Of a stretch of 64,000 nucleotides of DNA, positions 28,262-35,996 are shown piece by piece (the stretch's first letter is position 1; the number at the start of each line of letters is the position of its first letter). Location of the stretch: positions 82,645-146,644 of the forward strand of contig JAPPFP010000020.1 of the NCBI GenBank assembly GCA_028877275.1. Direction: 5' to 3'. Origin of the DNA: Acidobacteriota bacterium. Lineage in GTDB: Bacteria > Acidobacteriota > Thermoanaerobaculia > Multivoradales > Multivoraceae. The notes under the pieces are model-generated. The model was not told where the DNA came from. It did not search any database and was given only the letters and a program-made list of their open reading frames with translations. A program made the position numbers and the translations under genes.

Positions 28262-28347
28262 AGCCGAAGTGGCGGAATTGGTAGACGCGCACGGTTGAGG
28301 GCCGTGTGGGGCAACCCGTGCCGGTTCGAGTCCGGCCTTCGGCACCA
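28262..28347 (+). tRNA. tRNA-Leu (GAG), CCA encoded
   Basis: An 86-nt class II tRNA has acceptor stem GCCGAAG/CTTCGGC, discriminator A, an encoded CCA, anticodon stem CACGG/CCGTG with loop TTGAGGG (anticodon GAG), a variable arm (TGGGGCAACCCGT) and the T loop TTCGAGT. Confidence 0.96.
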
Positions 28348-28410
28348 CCCTCCAAGCAACGCCCGCCGCGACGTGACCGGCGCGGCCAGCCTCCGGCCGA
28401 GGCGCCGGCC

Positions 28411-28989
28411 CTACTGTCGCTTGACGCTCTTGATGACGATGGTCTCGACGGGCTGGGCCTCGCTCAACTGACCGGGCCGGTTGACCTCGACAGTCGCGAT
28501 GGCGTCGACCACCTCCATGCCCTCGACAACCTTGCCGAACACCGCGTAGCCGCCACCGTAGGAGTCCAGGCTCTCGTTGTCCGCATGGTTGATGAAGAAC
28601 TGCGCGGTCGCGGAGTGCAGTTCCTGGGTCCGGGCCATGGCGACCGATCCGCGCACGTTCGAAAGACCGTTGCCCGCTTCGTTCTGAATCGGCGGGCGCG
28701 TGATCTTCTTCTGAAGATCCGACGTGAAGCCGCCGCCCTGGATCATGAAGTCCTCGATCGTCCGGTGGAAGATCGTGCCGTCGTACCATCCGCGGTCCAC
28801 GTAGTCGAGGAAGTTCTCAACCGTGATCGGCGCCTTCTCCGGGTTCAGTTCCAGCACGATCGTGCCGTGGCTCGTTTCGAGGGCTACCCTCGGGGGACTG
28901 TCCTGGCCGAAGCTCGGCGCGGCCAGCAAGACGGTGGAAGCGGCGTAGATCAAGAAACGACTCCAGGGTCCGGTCATTGAACTGTGCAT
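28411..28989 (-). CDS. exported cyclophilin-type peptidyl-prolyl isomerase
   Basis: This 192-residue protein has a signal peptide (ending APSFGQ) and a compact cyclophilin domain with GTIVLELNPEKAPITVENF, GTIFHRTIEDFMIQGG, ARTQELHSATAQFFIN and FGKVVEGMEVVD. The active-site Arg (FHRT) and QFFIN motifs are intact; the usual Trp is replaced. It catalyses proline cis-trans isomerisation in the periplasm, as PpiA does. Confidence 0.9.
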   Translation of the reverse strand: MHSSMTGPWSRFLIYAASTVLLAAPSFGQDSPPRVALETSHGTIVLELNPEKAPITVENFLDYVDRGWYDGTIFHRTIEDFMIQGGGFTSDLQKKITRPPIQNEAGNGLSNVRGSVAMARTQELHSATAQFFINHADNESLDSYGGGYAVFGKVVEGMEVVDAIATVEVNRPGQLSEAQPVETIVIKSVKRQ

Positions 28990-29006
28990 CTGGTCGATCT
29001 CCAGAG

Positions 29007-29720
29007 ATGAAACCGCCCGGGCCGGATGCCGCGGGCGCGAAGCGGGCGCAGCCTAGCAGCCGCATCGTGGGCGTCGTCCTGGCCGGCGGCGAAGGACGCC
29101 GGTTGGGGGGCAACAAGGCAGTCCTCCGCCTCCCCGGCTCGCGACCCGGCGAGCCGGGACCGACGCTCGTCGACTGGGCGGTGACCCGGCTCGCGGCGAT
29201 CGAGAGGGTCGGAGAAGTCGTCATCGCTGCGAGTGACTTCGGCGCCGAACTCGGTCCGGTCGACCCCGGACTCCGCGTCTCGGTGGCGCCCGACGGGCCC
29301 GGTTCGGGCCCCGCGGCCGGAGTGTTGGGAGCGGTCCGGTCCCGGCCGGGCCACCGCCTGCTCGTCCTGGCCTGCGACCTGCCGCTGGTCCCGGTCGACC
29401 TGCTCGGCGATCTCGCTGCCTCGGACGCCGAACTGGCGCCGGCCGCGACCGATCCCCGCGACCCGCGATCCATGAACCCGACCTGCGCGCTCTGGGCGCC
29501 GCCTGCCCTCGAGCGGCTGGCGGCGCGGATCGAAGGGGGCGACAACCGTCTGTACCCCCTGACGCGATGCGCCGCGCTGCGGGTCGAGCCGGTCGCCGCG
29601 GGCCGCTACGGAGACCCCGAGGACATCCTGCTGAACGTGAACACGGCCGCCGACTGGGAGCGGGCCCGCCGGCTGGTCGAGCGGGAGTCAGCCCGGCGAA
29701 GTCGGTGCGGCGGCGGCTGA
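29007..29720 (+). CDS. mobA: molybdenum cofactor guanylyltransferase-like protein
   Basis: This 237-residue nucleotidyltransferase has the signature VLAGGEGRRLGGNKA and the metal-binding LACDLPLVP, with a C-terminal ILLNVNTAADW like the LxNxNTPxD of MobA. MobA links GMP to molybdopterin. No other moco genes are in the window, so a related nucleotidyltransferase role is possible. The start at 29007 lacks a clear ribosome binding site. The end overlaps the convergent DUF971 gene by 33 nt. Confidence 0.75.
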   Translation: MKPPGPDAAGAKRAQPSSRIVGVVLAGGEGRRLGGNKAVLRLPGSRPGEPGPTLVDWAVTRLAAIERVGEVVIAASDFGAELGPVDPGLRVSVAPDGPGSGPAAGVLGAVRSRPGHRLLVLACDLPLVPVDLLGDLAASDAELAPAATDPRDPRSMNPTCALWAPPALERLAARIEGGDNRLYPLTRCAALRVEPVAAGRYGDPEDILLNVNTAADWERARRLVERESARRSRCGGG

Positions 29721-30032
29721 TCGCTCCTCGCGGCACTCCTCGCAGGGGCAGAGGCTCCGCAGGAAGTCGAAGCGGTAGATGCCGGTCCAGTGCCCGTCGG
29801 ACCAGGCGATGCTGAGCGCGTAGTTGCCGACCTGGGAAACGGTCTGCGCCGTCACCGGCCGCGGCGGCGGCTGAAACCGCAACGGGCCGGCGTTGTGGCC
29901 CTGACACATGGCGCACGGGCAGTAGCCGCGCAGAACGTCGTACTCGTAGTCGCTCCGGTGGCCGTCCTGCCAGAGCACGCGCAGCAGGCGCGCCTCGTGG
30001 TCCCGGCGGACTTCGGTGGGCCAGGTGGTCAC
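29688..30032 (-). CDS. DUF971 (GBBH-like N-terminal) protein with two CPCxxC motifs
   Basis: This 114-residue protein contains two similar halves, each with a W-x-DGH-x(3)-Y-x(3)-LR pattern followed by a cysteine motif: CPCAMC near residue 40 and CPCEEC near residue 95. DUF971 domains resemble the zinc-binding N-terminal domain of gamma-butyrobetaine hydroxylase, and stand-alone members are linked to Fe-S/ApbC functions in some genomes. The GTG start at 30032 was chosen because upstream sequence is not conserved-looking. Confidence 0.75.
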   Translation of the reverse strand: MTTWPTEVRRDHEARLLRVLWQDGHRSDYEYDVLRGYCPCAMCQGHNAGPLRFQPPPRPVTAQTVSQVGNYALSIAWSDGHWTGIYRFDFLRSLCPCEECREERSAAAAPTSPG

Positions 30033-30036
30033 TCTT

Positions 30037-30285
30037 CTACTCGACCGGATCGACTGTACCGGCCGGCGTCCAGGGGCCGCAGCGGACGAGCCGCGCCATG
30101 GTACGCAGGGTGCCCGCCGCCAGGCCCCGGTTGCGTATCGTCTCGCGTGCGTACTCGCTGCACGTGGGCTCGAAGCGACAGCGGACACCCGCGCTCGTGA
30201 GGACAGGCGAAACGGTTGCCTGGTAGAGGCCGATCAGTGCGTCGGCGCCACGCGCCGAGAGCTGGTTCTCCGGCGGCCGCGCCAT
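30037..30285 (-). CDS. yidD: second YidD-like membrane insertion efficiency factor
   Basis: This 82-residue protein has the YidD signature: ALIGLYQATVSPVL, CRFEPTCSEYARETI and ARLVRCGPW. It starts at an ATG with GGGG 8 nt upstream; a hydrophobic in-frame stretch upstream (VLFVGLLLVAAGVL) could be an N-terminal membrane segment if a rare CTG start is used. YidD proteins aid YidC-dependent insertion. A canonical yidD is present at 59224-59478 next to yidC, so this is a paralogue in an unusual place beside bshA. Confidence 0.8.
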   Translation of the reverse strand: MARPPENQLSARGADALIGLYQATVSPVLTSAGVRCRFEPTCSEYARETIRNRGLAAGTLRTMARLVRCGPWTPAGTVDPVE

Positions 30286-30347
30286 GTCGAGTACCCCGGC
30301 CGCAACCAGCAGCAGACCAACGAACAGGACTCCCCGGCGCGCTTGAG

Positions 30348-30743
30348 TCAGAAGCGCTCGACCAGGGGCGTCAGCACCGGTATCTGAAGGCGCCCGCCGT
30401 TCACTCCACGCACGATGCAGGCGATCCGCACCAGGACGAAGGCGACGAACAGCATGAAGATGAACGGCGCCAGGAAGCAGCCGATGCCGCCGGTCGCGAA
30501 CAAGGCGATCTGGAGGACGACCCACAACATGAACTCCGCGGCCATCAGGACCAGACCGTGCTTGGCGTGCCAGCGGACCTCTTCGTCCCGTTCCTCGATG
30601 AGCAGCGGCACCAGGACCAGGACCCACAGGTAGGCGAGGACAATCATCAGGTTCCGGTTCGACGACGGGTCGTCCGAAGCGGGCGGCTCAGGCGGCCCGG
30701 GCGGCTCTGGCGGTGCGGGCGGGGGCGTTTCCGGTTCTGTCAT
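30348..30743 (-). CDS. DUF4870 membrane protein
   Basis: This 131-residue protein has a Pro-rich cytoplasmic N-terminus (residues 1-30) followed by about three membrane segments, with the DUF4870 pattern LVPLLIEERDEEVRWHAKHGLVLM in the first loop (residues about 42-66). The function of the family is unknown. AAGGTAGAGGC precedes the ATG. Its start overlaps the bshA stop (ATGA). Confidence 0.8.
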   Translation of the reverse strand: MTEPETPPPAPPEPPGPPEPPASDDPSSNRNLMIVLAYLWVLVLVPLLIEERDEEVRWHAKHGLVLMAAEFMLWVVLQIALFATGGIGCFLAPFIFMLFVAFVLVRIACIVRGVNGGRLQIPVLTPLVERF

Positions 30744-31921
30744 GCCTCTACCTTCTCGAGGAGCGAAGCGTCCTCGGATGCGGCCGCTCGGCCGATTGTC
30801 AGTGTAGCGCGGTACAACTCCCGGTAGCGCGCGACGATCCGGGCACGGTCGAAGCGCGAACGCGTCCACTTCCGGCCGTGCGCCGCGAAGGCCTGCCGCC
30901 GCGAGGGGTCGCTCAGGAGGGCCACGCAACTCGCCGCCAGCGCCTCCACGTCGCCCACCGGGCAGAGCAATCCGTTGCGGTTGTCGCAGACGACTTCGGG
31001 CACACCGCCGGTGCGGGTCGCCACCACCGGCACACCCAGAGCCAGGGCCTCGAGCGACGCCAGGCCGAAGCTCTCGCTCTCCGAAGCCGAAAGGAACAGG
31101 TCGCCCTGCTCCAGGATCGGTTCCACGTGGGTCTGGTTGCCGAGGAAGGTCACGTGGTCGGCGAGCCCCAGTTCGCGGCACTGGCGCTCGGCGCCGGCCC
31201 GCTCCGGGCCATCTCCCACCATGCACAGCCGCGCCGGCACCTCGCGCCGCACCAGCGCGAACGCCGCGACGACGTCCGCCGCCCGCTTGACCGGCCGGAA
31301 GTTCGAAACGTGGACGATTCGCCCGGACGCAGGGGCGTCCGGCGCCGAACTTCCCCGGCGGCCGGCGGCGGCCGGCGGCACGAAGTTGGGAATCACGTCC
31401 ACCGGTTCGTCAAGGGAGAACCGCTCCGCCGCCTCGCGAGCCAGGGCCTCGGATGGCGCCGTGACGCGATCACTGGCCCGCAACGCCCAACCGACGATGT
31501 CCCGGTAGCTGGGGCGAGCGCCCACCAGGGTCACGTCGGTGCCGTGGACCGTCGTGACGATCGGGCAGGGCGGCTGATCGCCCCCGCCTTCCGCAAGCAG
31601 CCGCCTGGCCAGCAGCGCGGCCACGGCATGGGGCGCGGCGTAGTGGGCATGCACGACATCGAGGCCAGCGGCCGCGGCGACCTGGGCGAGGCGGTTGGCA
31701 AGGGCCAGGGTCTGCAGCGGCCGGTCGAACAGGCCGTACTCCTCGATCTCCGATCCGTCCACGCGGTGAAAGTGGACGTTGGCCCGTTCGCTCAGGCGCG
31801 GGGGCCTGTCCGAACTCACGACATGGACGACGTCGCCTCCTTCGGCCAGCGCGAGAGCCAGCTCCGAGGCGACCACGCCGGAGCCTCCGAAGCTCGGAAA
31901 ACAGCAGATTCCTACTCGCAT
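30740..31921 (-). CDS. bshA: bacillithiol synthesis glycosyltransferase BshA
   Basis: This 393-residue GT-B glycosyltransferase (GT4) has the BshA-specific CCFPSFGGSGVVASELA start, HVVSSDRPPRL, HAHYAAPHA, TTVHGTDVTLVG and the donor-site FLSASESESFGLASLEAL (in part). It joins GlcNAc from UDP-GlcNAc to L-malate, the first step of bacillithiol synthesis. It lies 12 nt downstream of bshC. The deacetylase bshB is not in the window. Confidence 0.92.
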   Translation of the reverse strand: MRVGICCFPSFGGSGVVASELALALAEGGDVVHVVSSDRPPRLSERANVHFHRVDGSEIEEYGLFDRPLQTLALANRLAQVAAAAGLDVVHAHYAAPHAVAALLARRLLAEGGGDQPPCPIVTTVHGTDVTLVGARPSYRDIVGWALRASDRVTAPSEALAREAAERFSLDEPVDVIPNFVPPAAAGRRGSSAPDAPASGRIVHVSNFRPVKRAADVVAAFALVRREVPARLCMVGDGPERAGAERQCRELGLADHVTFLGNQTHVEPILEQGDLFLSASESESFGLASLEALALGVPVVATRTGGVPEVVCDNRNGLLCPVGDVEALAASCVALLSDPSRRQAFAAHGRKWTRSRFDRARIVARYRELYRATLTIGRAAASEDASLLEKVEA

Positions 31922-31933
31922 CGGAATCCTCTT

Positions 31934-33625
31934 CTACGCGTGCGGAGGAACACCGGTTTCGTTCTTGGCCGCTGTTTCGTCGCCCCCCTGGCGGGTGCGG
32001 CCCAGCGACAGGGGTTGCAGATGCCGCGGATCCCTGTCGATCGACCCGAGTTCCCGAACCAGCGCGCGACCGTACGACGCCAGGCAGTGGAGGGACGTCA
32101 ACTCCCGCTCCTGGGGCTTGCCGTTCGGCAGACAGTGCGCGCGCAGCCTCATGACGCGTCCGCGCAGCACCTCGTCGCGGCGGGCGGCCGCGGCGACGAC
32201 GCGCCGTTCGAAGAGCGCGAAGGTCCGCTTCAGGTTCGCCCCGGTCTTCTGCAGCGCGGTTCCCAGGGACTCATCGACCGAGGTCTGTCCCGCCGCCAGA
32301 TCGTCGATTGCCGCTTCCAGCTTCTCGCCCGCGGCGCCGAGGAAGTCGAGGTCGAGGCGTGAGGCCAGGAGCGCGTCGAGTTCATCGGGCCGGGAGAGCA
32401 CGGCCGCCAGGTCGATTCCGTCCGCCTCCAGTCGGTCCAGCCAGCGTCGCTCGCGGGCGCCGAGCAGAACGACCTGCGGACGCAGGACGATCGCCGCGGC
32501 CGCCACGTCCACGGCGCCATAGAGGGAGCGCGCCTGGGTCATGTAGGCGAGTTCGCCCGGGCCGAGAATCTGAAGGGCCGTGCCGAACACCGCGTCCTGG
32601 ACGACGGGACGCGCCAGCACGCCGGGGCTGAGCGACCGCGGCTGCCGGTCGAGGCCTTCGAGCAGCTCGCCGACCTCGCCGGCGCAGCCGCCGCGCAACC
32701 GGAAACCGCCATTTCCCGTCCACACCACCCGCCGCCGCTCGCCAGCGTCGTCGATCAGGAACAGGGGCGCTTCGCCCCGTCGCGACCGGACCTGCGGCCG
32801 GACTTCCCGCCGCTCCAATTCAGCCGCCGCCGACTCGAGAGCCGCGTCGACCTCGCGTCGTCGTTCGATCAGCCGGCGCAGCACCGGAACCGACGCCTCT
32901 TTCACCGCCGGAAGCTGCGAGTCGACGAGCAGCGGGCAGCGATCGCCGAGGAACCGCGCCATGAGCCGCGCGAAGGACTCCGTGAAGCAGCGATCAGGTT
33001 CCAGATCGTTCCGGCAATCGTCCAGCCGGCGACGGTAGTCGTCGTTCGGCGCCGCGTCCCGCACCCGGGCCAGCAGCGTCGCGGCCTCAGGTCCGAGATG
33101 CCGGCCGCCGACCGGCACGAGAGGCTCCGGATCCTCGCCCAGGGTGAGCGCCTCGGGACCCGCCGGCGGAAACCAGGCGCGGGCCACCTCGGCGTAGTCG
33201 TGGTCCTCGGACGCCATCCAGAACAGGGGCACGGCCCGCCGGCCGCCGCGGGTCAACGCCTCCGCCCACCGGACGCAGGCCGCGGCCTTGGTCAGGGTGA
33301 ACAGCGGACCCGCCGCCAAACCGCACTGCTGGCCCGTGATCACGACCAGAGTCGCCGGGTCGGCCAGAGCGTCGGCGAGGCCGGCGGCGCCCGGGTGACC
33401 GTAGCGGGTGTTCGCCTCGGCAAGGGCCGCGGCGACGGCCTCGCGGTCGGGCGCCGGATCCCCCGGCGCCCTTACCTGGTCCTCCTCGCCGGGCAGGACG
33501 AACCGTAGCGGCTCGAGCAGGTCGAGGTCCCGGCCGTCGAGGAAGCGTCGCGGCAGATCGCCGAGCAGCCCGCAGGCACAGAGATCGGGACCGCTCGAGG
33601 CGGCGCTGGATGGGCGGTTCGACAC
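31934..33625 (-). CDS. bshC: bacillithiol synthesis cysteine-adding enzyme BshC
   Basis: This 563-residue protein has the BshC markers VVITGQQCGLAAGPLFTLTKA, LFWMASEDHDYAEV, a long middle region with coiled-coil helices (residues about 455-490) and a C-terminal PNGKPQERELTSLHCLASYG (abridged). BshC adds cysteine to glucosaminyl-malate, the last step of bacillithiol synthesis. The GTG at 33625 was chosen because a -10 box lies 8 nt upstream and the domain starts soon after. Confidence 0.92.
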   Translation of the reverse strand: MSNRPSSAASSGPDLCACGLLGDLPRRFLDGRDLDLLEPLRFVLPGEEDQVRAPGDPAPDREAVAAALAEANTRYGHPGAAGLADALADPATLVVITGQQCGLAAGPLFTLTKAAACVRWAEALTRGGRRAVPLFWMASEDHDYAEVARAWFPPAGPEALTLGEDPEPLVPVGGRHLGPEAATLLARVRDAAPNDDYRRRLDDCRNDLEPDRCFTESFARLMARFLGDRCPLLVDSQLPAVKEASVPVLRRLIERRREVDAALESAAAELERREVRPQVRSRRGEAPLFLIDDAGERRRVVWTGNGGFRLRGGCAGEVGELLEGLDRQPRSLSPGVLARPVVQDAVFGTALQILGPGELAYMTQARSLYGAVDVAAAAIVLRPQVVLLGARERRWLDRLEADGIDLAAVLSRPDELDALLASRLDLDFLGAAGEKLEAAIDDLAAGQTSVDESLGTALQKTGANLKRTFALFERRVVAAAARRDEVLRGRVMRLRAHCLPNGKPQERELTSLHCLASYGRALVRELGSIDRDPRHLQPLSLGRTRQGGDETAAKNETGVPPHA

Positions 33626-33633
33626 GGCGGCAG

Positions 33634-33639
33634 ATCCTA
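33634..33639 (-). promoter_or_regulatory. -10 box of a probably leaderless bshC transcript
   Basis: On the minus strand TAGGAT is followed by 8 nt and the GTG of bshC. Confidence 0.45.
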
Positions 33640-33679
33640 CAGGCGTCCGGGGAACGCCTCCGGCTTCACGGTGGAGGCG

Positions 33680-33685
33680 TAGAAT
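33680..33685 (+). promoter_or_regulatory. -10 box of a probably leaderless dusB transcript
   Basis: TAGAAT is followed by 7 nt and the GTG at 33693. It is divergent from the bshC -10 box 40 bp away. Confidence 0.5.
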
Positions 33686-33692
33686 CGATCCC

Positions 33693-34724
33693 GTGATTGC
33701 GTCTTCGCCAGCGATGCCGCCACTCGAGCCGATGGTCATCGGCCGGGGCGACCGCGCCGTGACGATCGAACCGCCCCTGTTCCTGGCGCCAATGGCCGGC
33801 GTGACGGACCGGGACTTCCGGTTGATCGTCCGCCGGATCGGCGGCGTCGGCCTCGTGTCGATGGAGTTCATCTCCTCGCGGGCGATCGTCGACGGCAACC
33901 GGCGCACGCGGGAGCTCATGTACTTCGCCGAGGAAGAGCGGCCGCTGGCGATCCAGATCTACGGTTCGGACGCTGAGACGATGGCGGAGGCAGCCGAGGT
34001 CGTCGAAGAGCTCGGGCCCGACGTCTGCGACATCAACATGGGCTGTCCGGCCAACAAGGTACTGAAGGGCTGCGCCGGCGCCGCCCTGATGGGCGACCTC
34101 GACCTGGCCGGCAGCATCATCCGCGAGGTGCGGAGCCGGATCCGGATTCCGCTGACCGTCAAGTTCCGGCTCGGTCTCAACCACACCGAGACCAACTACC
34201 TGGACCTGGGCCGCCTGTGCGAAGACCTCGGCGTCGACGCCGTCACGATGCACGCAAGGACCGCGAAGCAAATGTTCCGGGGCGAGGCGGACTGGACCCA
34301 CCTGGCCCGGCTCAAGGAGGCTCTCACCATCCCGGTGATCGGCAACGGCGACATCACCACCCCCGAAGACGCCGAGCGACTGCTCCGCCAGACCGGCTGC
34401 GACGGCGTCATGGTGGGCCGGGGCGCGACCCGCAACCCCTGGATCTTCCATCAGATCCGGAGCCACCTGCTCGGGACGGAGGCACCGGAGCCCACCCTGA
34501 TCGACCGGCGTGATCTGATCCTGGGCCACTTTCACATGGTGGCAGAGCGGGAGGCCAACCGCTTCGCTTTGCACAAGCTGCGGAAATTCACCGGGTGGTA
34601 CACCTACGGACTGCCCAACGGCAAGCGCCTTCGCCAGCAGATCCAGCAACTCGACACGGTGGAAAAGCTCCTCCTCGCGGTCGAGGCCTTCTTCGACCAG
34701 CAGCTCGACGAGTTGGCCGCCTAG
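33693..34724 (+). CDS. dusB: tRNA-dihydrouridine synthase B
   Basis: This 343-residue flavoenzyme has LAPMAGVTDRDFR, SMEFISSRAIV, the active-site NMGCPANKVLKGCAG, FRLGLN, VTMHARTAKQMF and GNGDITTPEDA, all typical of DusB. It reduces uridines in the tRNA D-loop with NADPH and FMN. The GTG at 33693 is favoured by the -10 box 7 nt upstream; an ATG at 33714 is an alternative. Confidence 0.95.
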   Translation: MIASSPAMPPLEPMVIGRGDRAVTIEPPLFLAPMAGVTDRDFRLIVRRIGGVGLVSMEFISSRAIVDGNRRTRELMYFAEEERPLAIQIYGSDAETMAEAAEVVEELGPDVCDINMGCPANKVLKGCAGAALMGDLDLAGSIIREVRSRIRIPLTVKFRLGLNHTETNYLDLGRLCEDLGVDAVTMHARTAKQMFRGEADWTHLARLKEALTIPVIGNGDITTPEDAERLLRQTGCDGVMVGRGATRNPWIFHQIRSHLLGTEAPEPTLIDRRDLILGHFHMVAEREANRFALHKLRKFTGWYTYGLPNGKRLRQQIQQLDTVEKLLLAVEAFFDQQLDELAA

Positions 34725-34747
34725 GGCGCCACGCGGGCCGCCCCACC

Positions 34748-35221
34748 GTGGATCGACAGGTTGAAGTCGAGCTCGATCTGACGCCTGACGAGGCGCTCGA
34801 GGCGCTCTCGGACGGCGCCGATGCCTGGAACGGCACCTGGCACCGACACGGCGGCAGCGGCCACTTGACGCTGCCGGTGGCGGCCGGCATCCGCCATGGC
34901 GTCCTGCACGGCGAGGTCTCCGTCCAGCCCAGTGGCGAAGGAGTCCGCGTGACTTACCACGTGGAGCGCGCGGAGTATCAGACGAACGCCGGCGCGGTCC
35001 TCATCCTTGCCCTTGGCGCCCTCGGTGTCCTGGCCATGCTGGCCTGGCCCCTGCTGCCCGGAACGTCCCCGAACCTGGCCGGCAGCGGCTTCATCCTCAT
35101 CCTGCTGGCGTGGCTGGTCGTCGGGTCCAGGTTGAAGCACCGCAGCGCTGCGGATTTCCTGGCCAGCCTCGGGCCGCGGCCCGGCGAAACTCCGAAGGGT
35201 CCCTTCGCTCCGCGGCCCTGA
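34748..35221 (+). CDS. membrane protein of unknown function
   Basis: This 157-residue protein starts at a GTG 23 nt after dusB. Residues 1-80 form a soluble beta-rich domain (VEVELDLTPDEALEALSDG). Two membrane segments follow at residues about 83-105 and 113-130, and a short cytoplasmic tail ends the protein. No family is recognised. It is probably in one transcript with dusB. Confidence 0.65.
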   Translation: MDRQVEVELDLTPDEALEALSDGADAWNGTWHRHGGSGHLTLPVAAGIRHGVLHGEVSVQPSGEGVRVTYHVERAEYQTNAGAVLILALGALGVLAMLAWPLLPGTSPNLAGSGFILILLAWLVVGSRLKHRSAADFLASLGPRPGETPKGPFAPRP

Positions 35222-35242
35222 TGACCATGGTCATGACCATGG
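35221..35242. promoter_or_regulatory. palindromic operator candidate of the toxin-antitoxin operon
   Basis: Two overlapping perfect palindromes, ATGACCATGGTCAT (35221-35234) and CCATGGTCATGACCATGG (35225-35242), lie 30 nt before the antitoxin start. Phd-type antitoxins repress their own operon by binding such sites. Confidence 0.55.
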
Positions 35243-35271
35243 CCCGCAGATCTGATACCGTCGGCGGCACG

Positions 35272-35544
35272 ATGGAACGGACGATCAAGGCCTCCGAGTT
35301 CAAGGCCACGTGTCTGAAGCTGATGGACGAAGTCGCCGAAACCGGCGACGAGGTGATCATCACGAAGAACGGCGAGCCGGTGTCGCGCCTGGTGCCGTAC
35401 CGGGAGAAGCCGAAGAGCCTCTTCGGTTGTCTCCGGGGCCAGATGGAGATAACGGGCGACATCATGTCTCCTCTGGACGAGGAGTGGGCCAAGTGGGACG
35501 AAGAGCGGAAGGTCGCCCTGATCCTGGGCGAGGATCCCGACTGA
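35272..35544 (+). CDS. Phd/YefM-type antitoxin
   Basis: This 90-residue protein begins with the Phd/YefM pattern TIKASEFKATCLKLMDEVAETGDEV (residues 4-28) and ITKNGEPVSRLVPY, the DNA-binding N-terminal domain. The acidic C-terminus should bind and neutralise the toxin. The ATG at 35272 fits the family start; earlier in-frame ATGs lie within the palindromes. The PIN toxin gene follows after 13 nt. Confidence 0.88.
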   Translation: MERTIKASEFKATCLKLMDEVAETGDEVIITKNGEPVSRLVPYREKPKSLFGCLRGQMEITGDIMSPLDEEWAKWDEERKVALILGEDPD

Positions 35545-35557
35545 GTAGGAGCGTCCC

Positions 35558-35956
35558 CTGCTACTACTCGATACGCACATTCTCCTGTGGATGACCTTCG
35601 GCGACCGGCGCTTTGGTCCCGCTGCCCGCCGTGCCACTGATGAAGCGCTCGTCGCGGGCGACGCCGCAGTGTCTGCGATTTCGTTCTGGGAGATCGCGTT
35701 GCTCGTACAGAAGCGCCGCATCAGATTGCCTTGGGAAGCAGAAGCACTAAGGCGGTACTTGCTCGATCACGGTCTCAAGGAGCTCCCAGTGGACGGAGAG
35801 GTCGGGGTGCGTTCAATCCTCCTCACCGAGCTTCCCGGCGATCCAGCCGACCGGATCATCGTTGCCACCGCGCTGAATGGCCACCGTCTGGTGACCGCCG
35901 ACCGGCAGCTACTCGACTGGCCCGGCCAGATTCAGCGGCTCAGAGCCACCGACTGA
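35558..35956 (+). CDS. PIN-domain toxin (VapC-like), apparent CTG start
   Basis: This protein of 132 residues has the PIN acidic residues in LLLDTH (residue 5), SFWEIALL (Glu), PADRIIVATAL and LVTADRQL. VapC-like toxins cleave RNA. The first in-frame ATG (35591) would remove the essential first Asp. The only start-like codon after the in-frame TAG at 35546 is CTG at 35558, preceded by TAGGAG at 6-nt spacing, so a CTG start is the best reading. It is coupled to the antitoxin. Confidence 0.82.
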   Translation: MLLLDTHILLWMTFGDRRFGPAARRATDEALVAGDAAVSAISFWEIALLVQKRRIRLPWEAEALRRYLLDHGLKELPVDGEVGVRSILLTELPGDPADRIIVATALNGHRLVTADRQLLDWPGQIQRLRATD

Positions 35957-35996
35957 GAGCAAGAGCCAAGCCGCGCGTGCGATACTCGCCGGCCCG

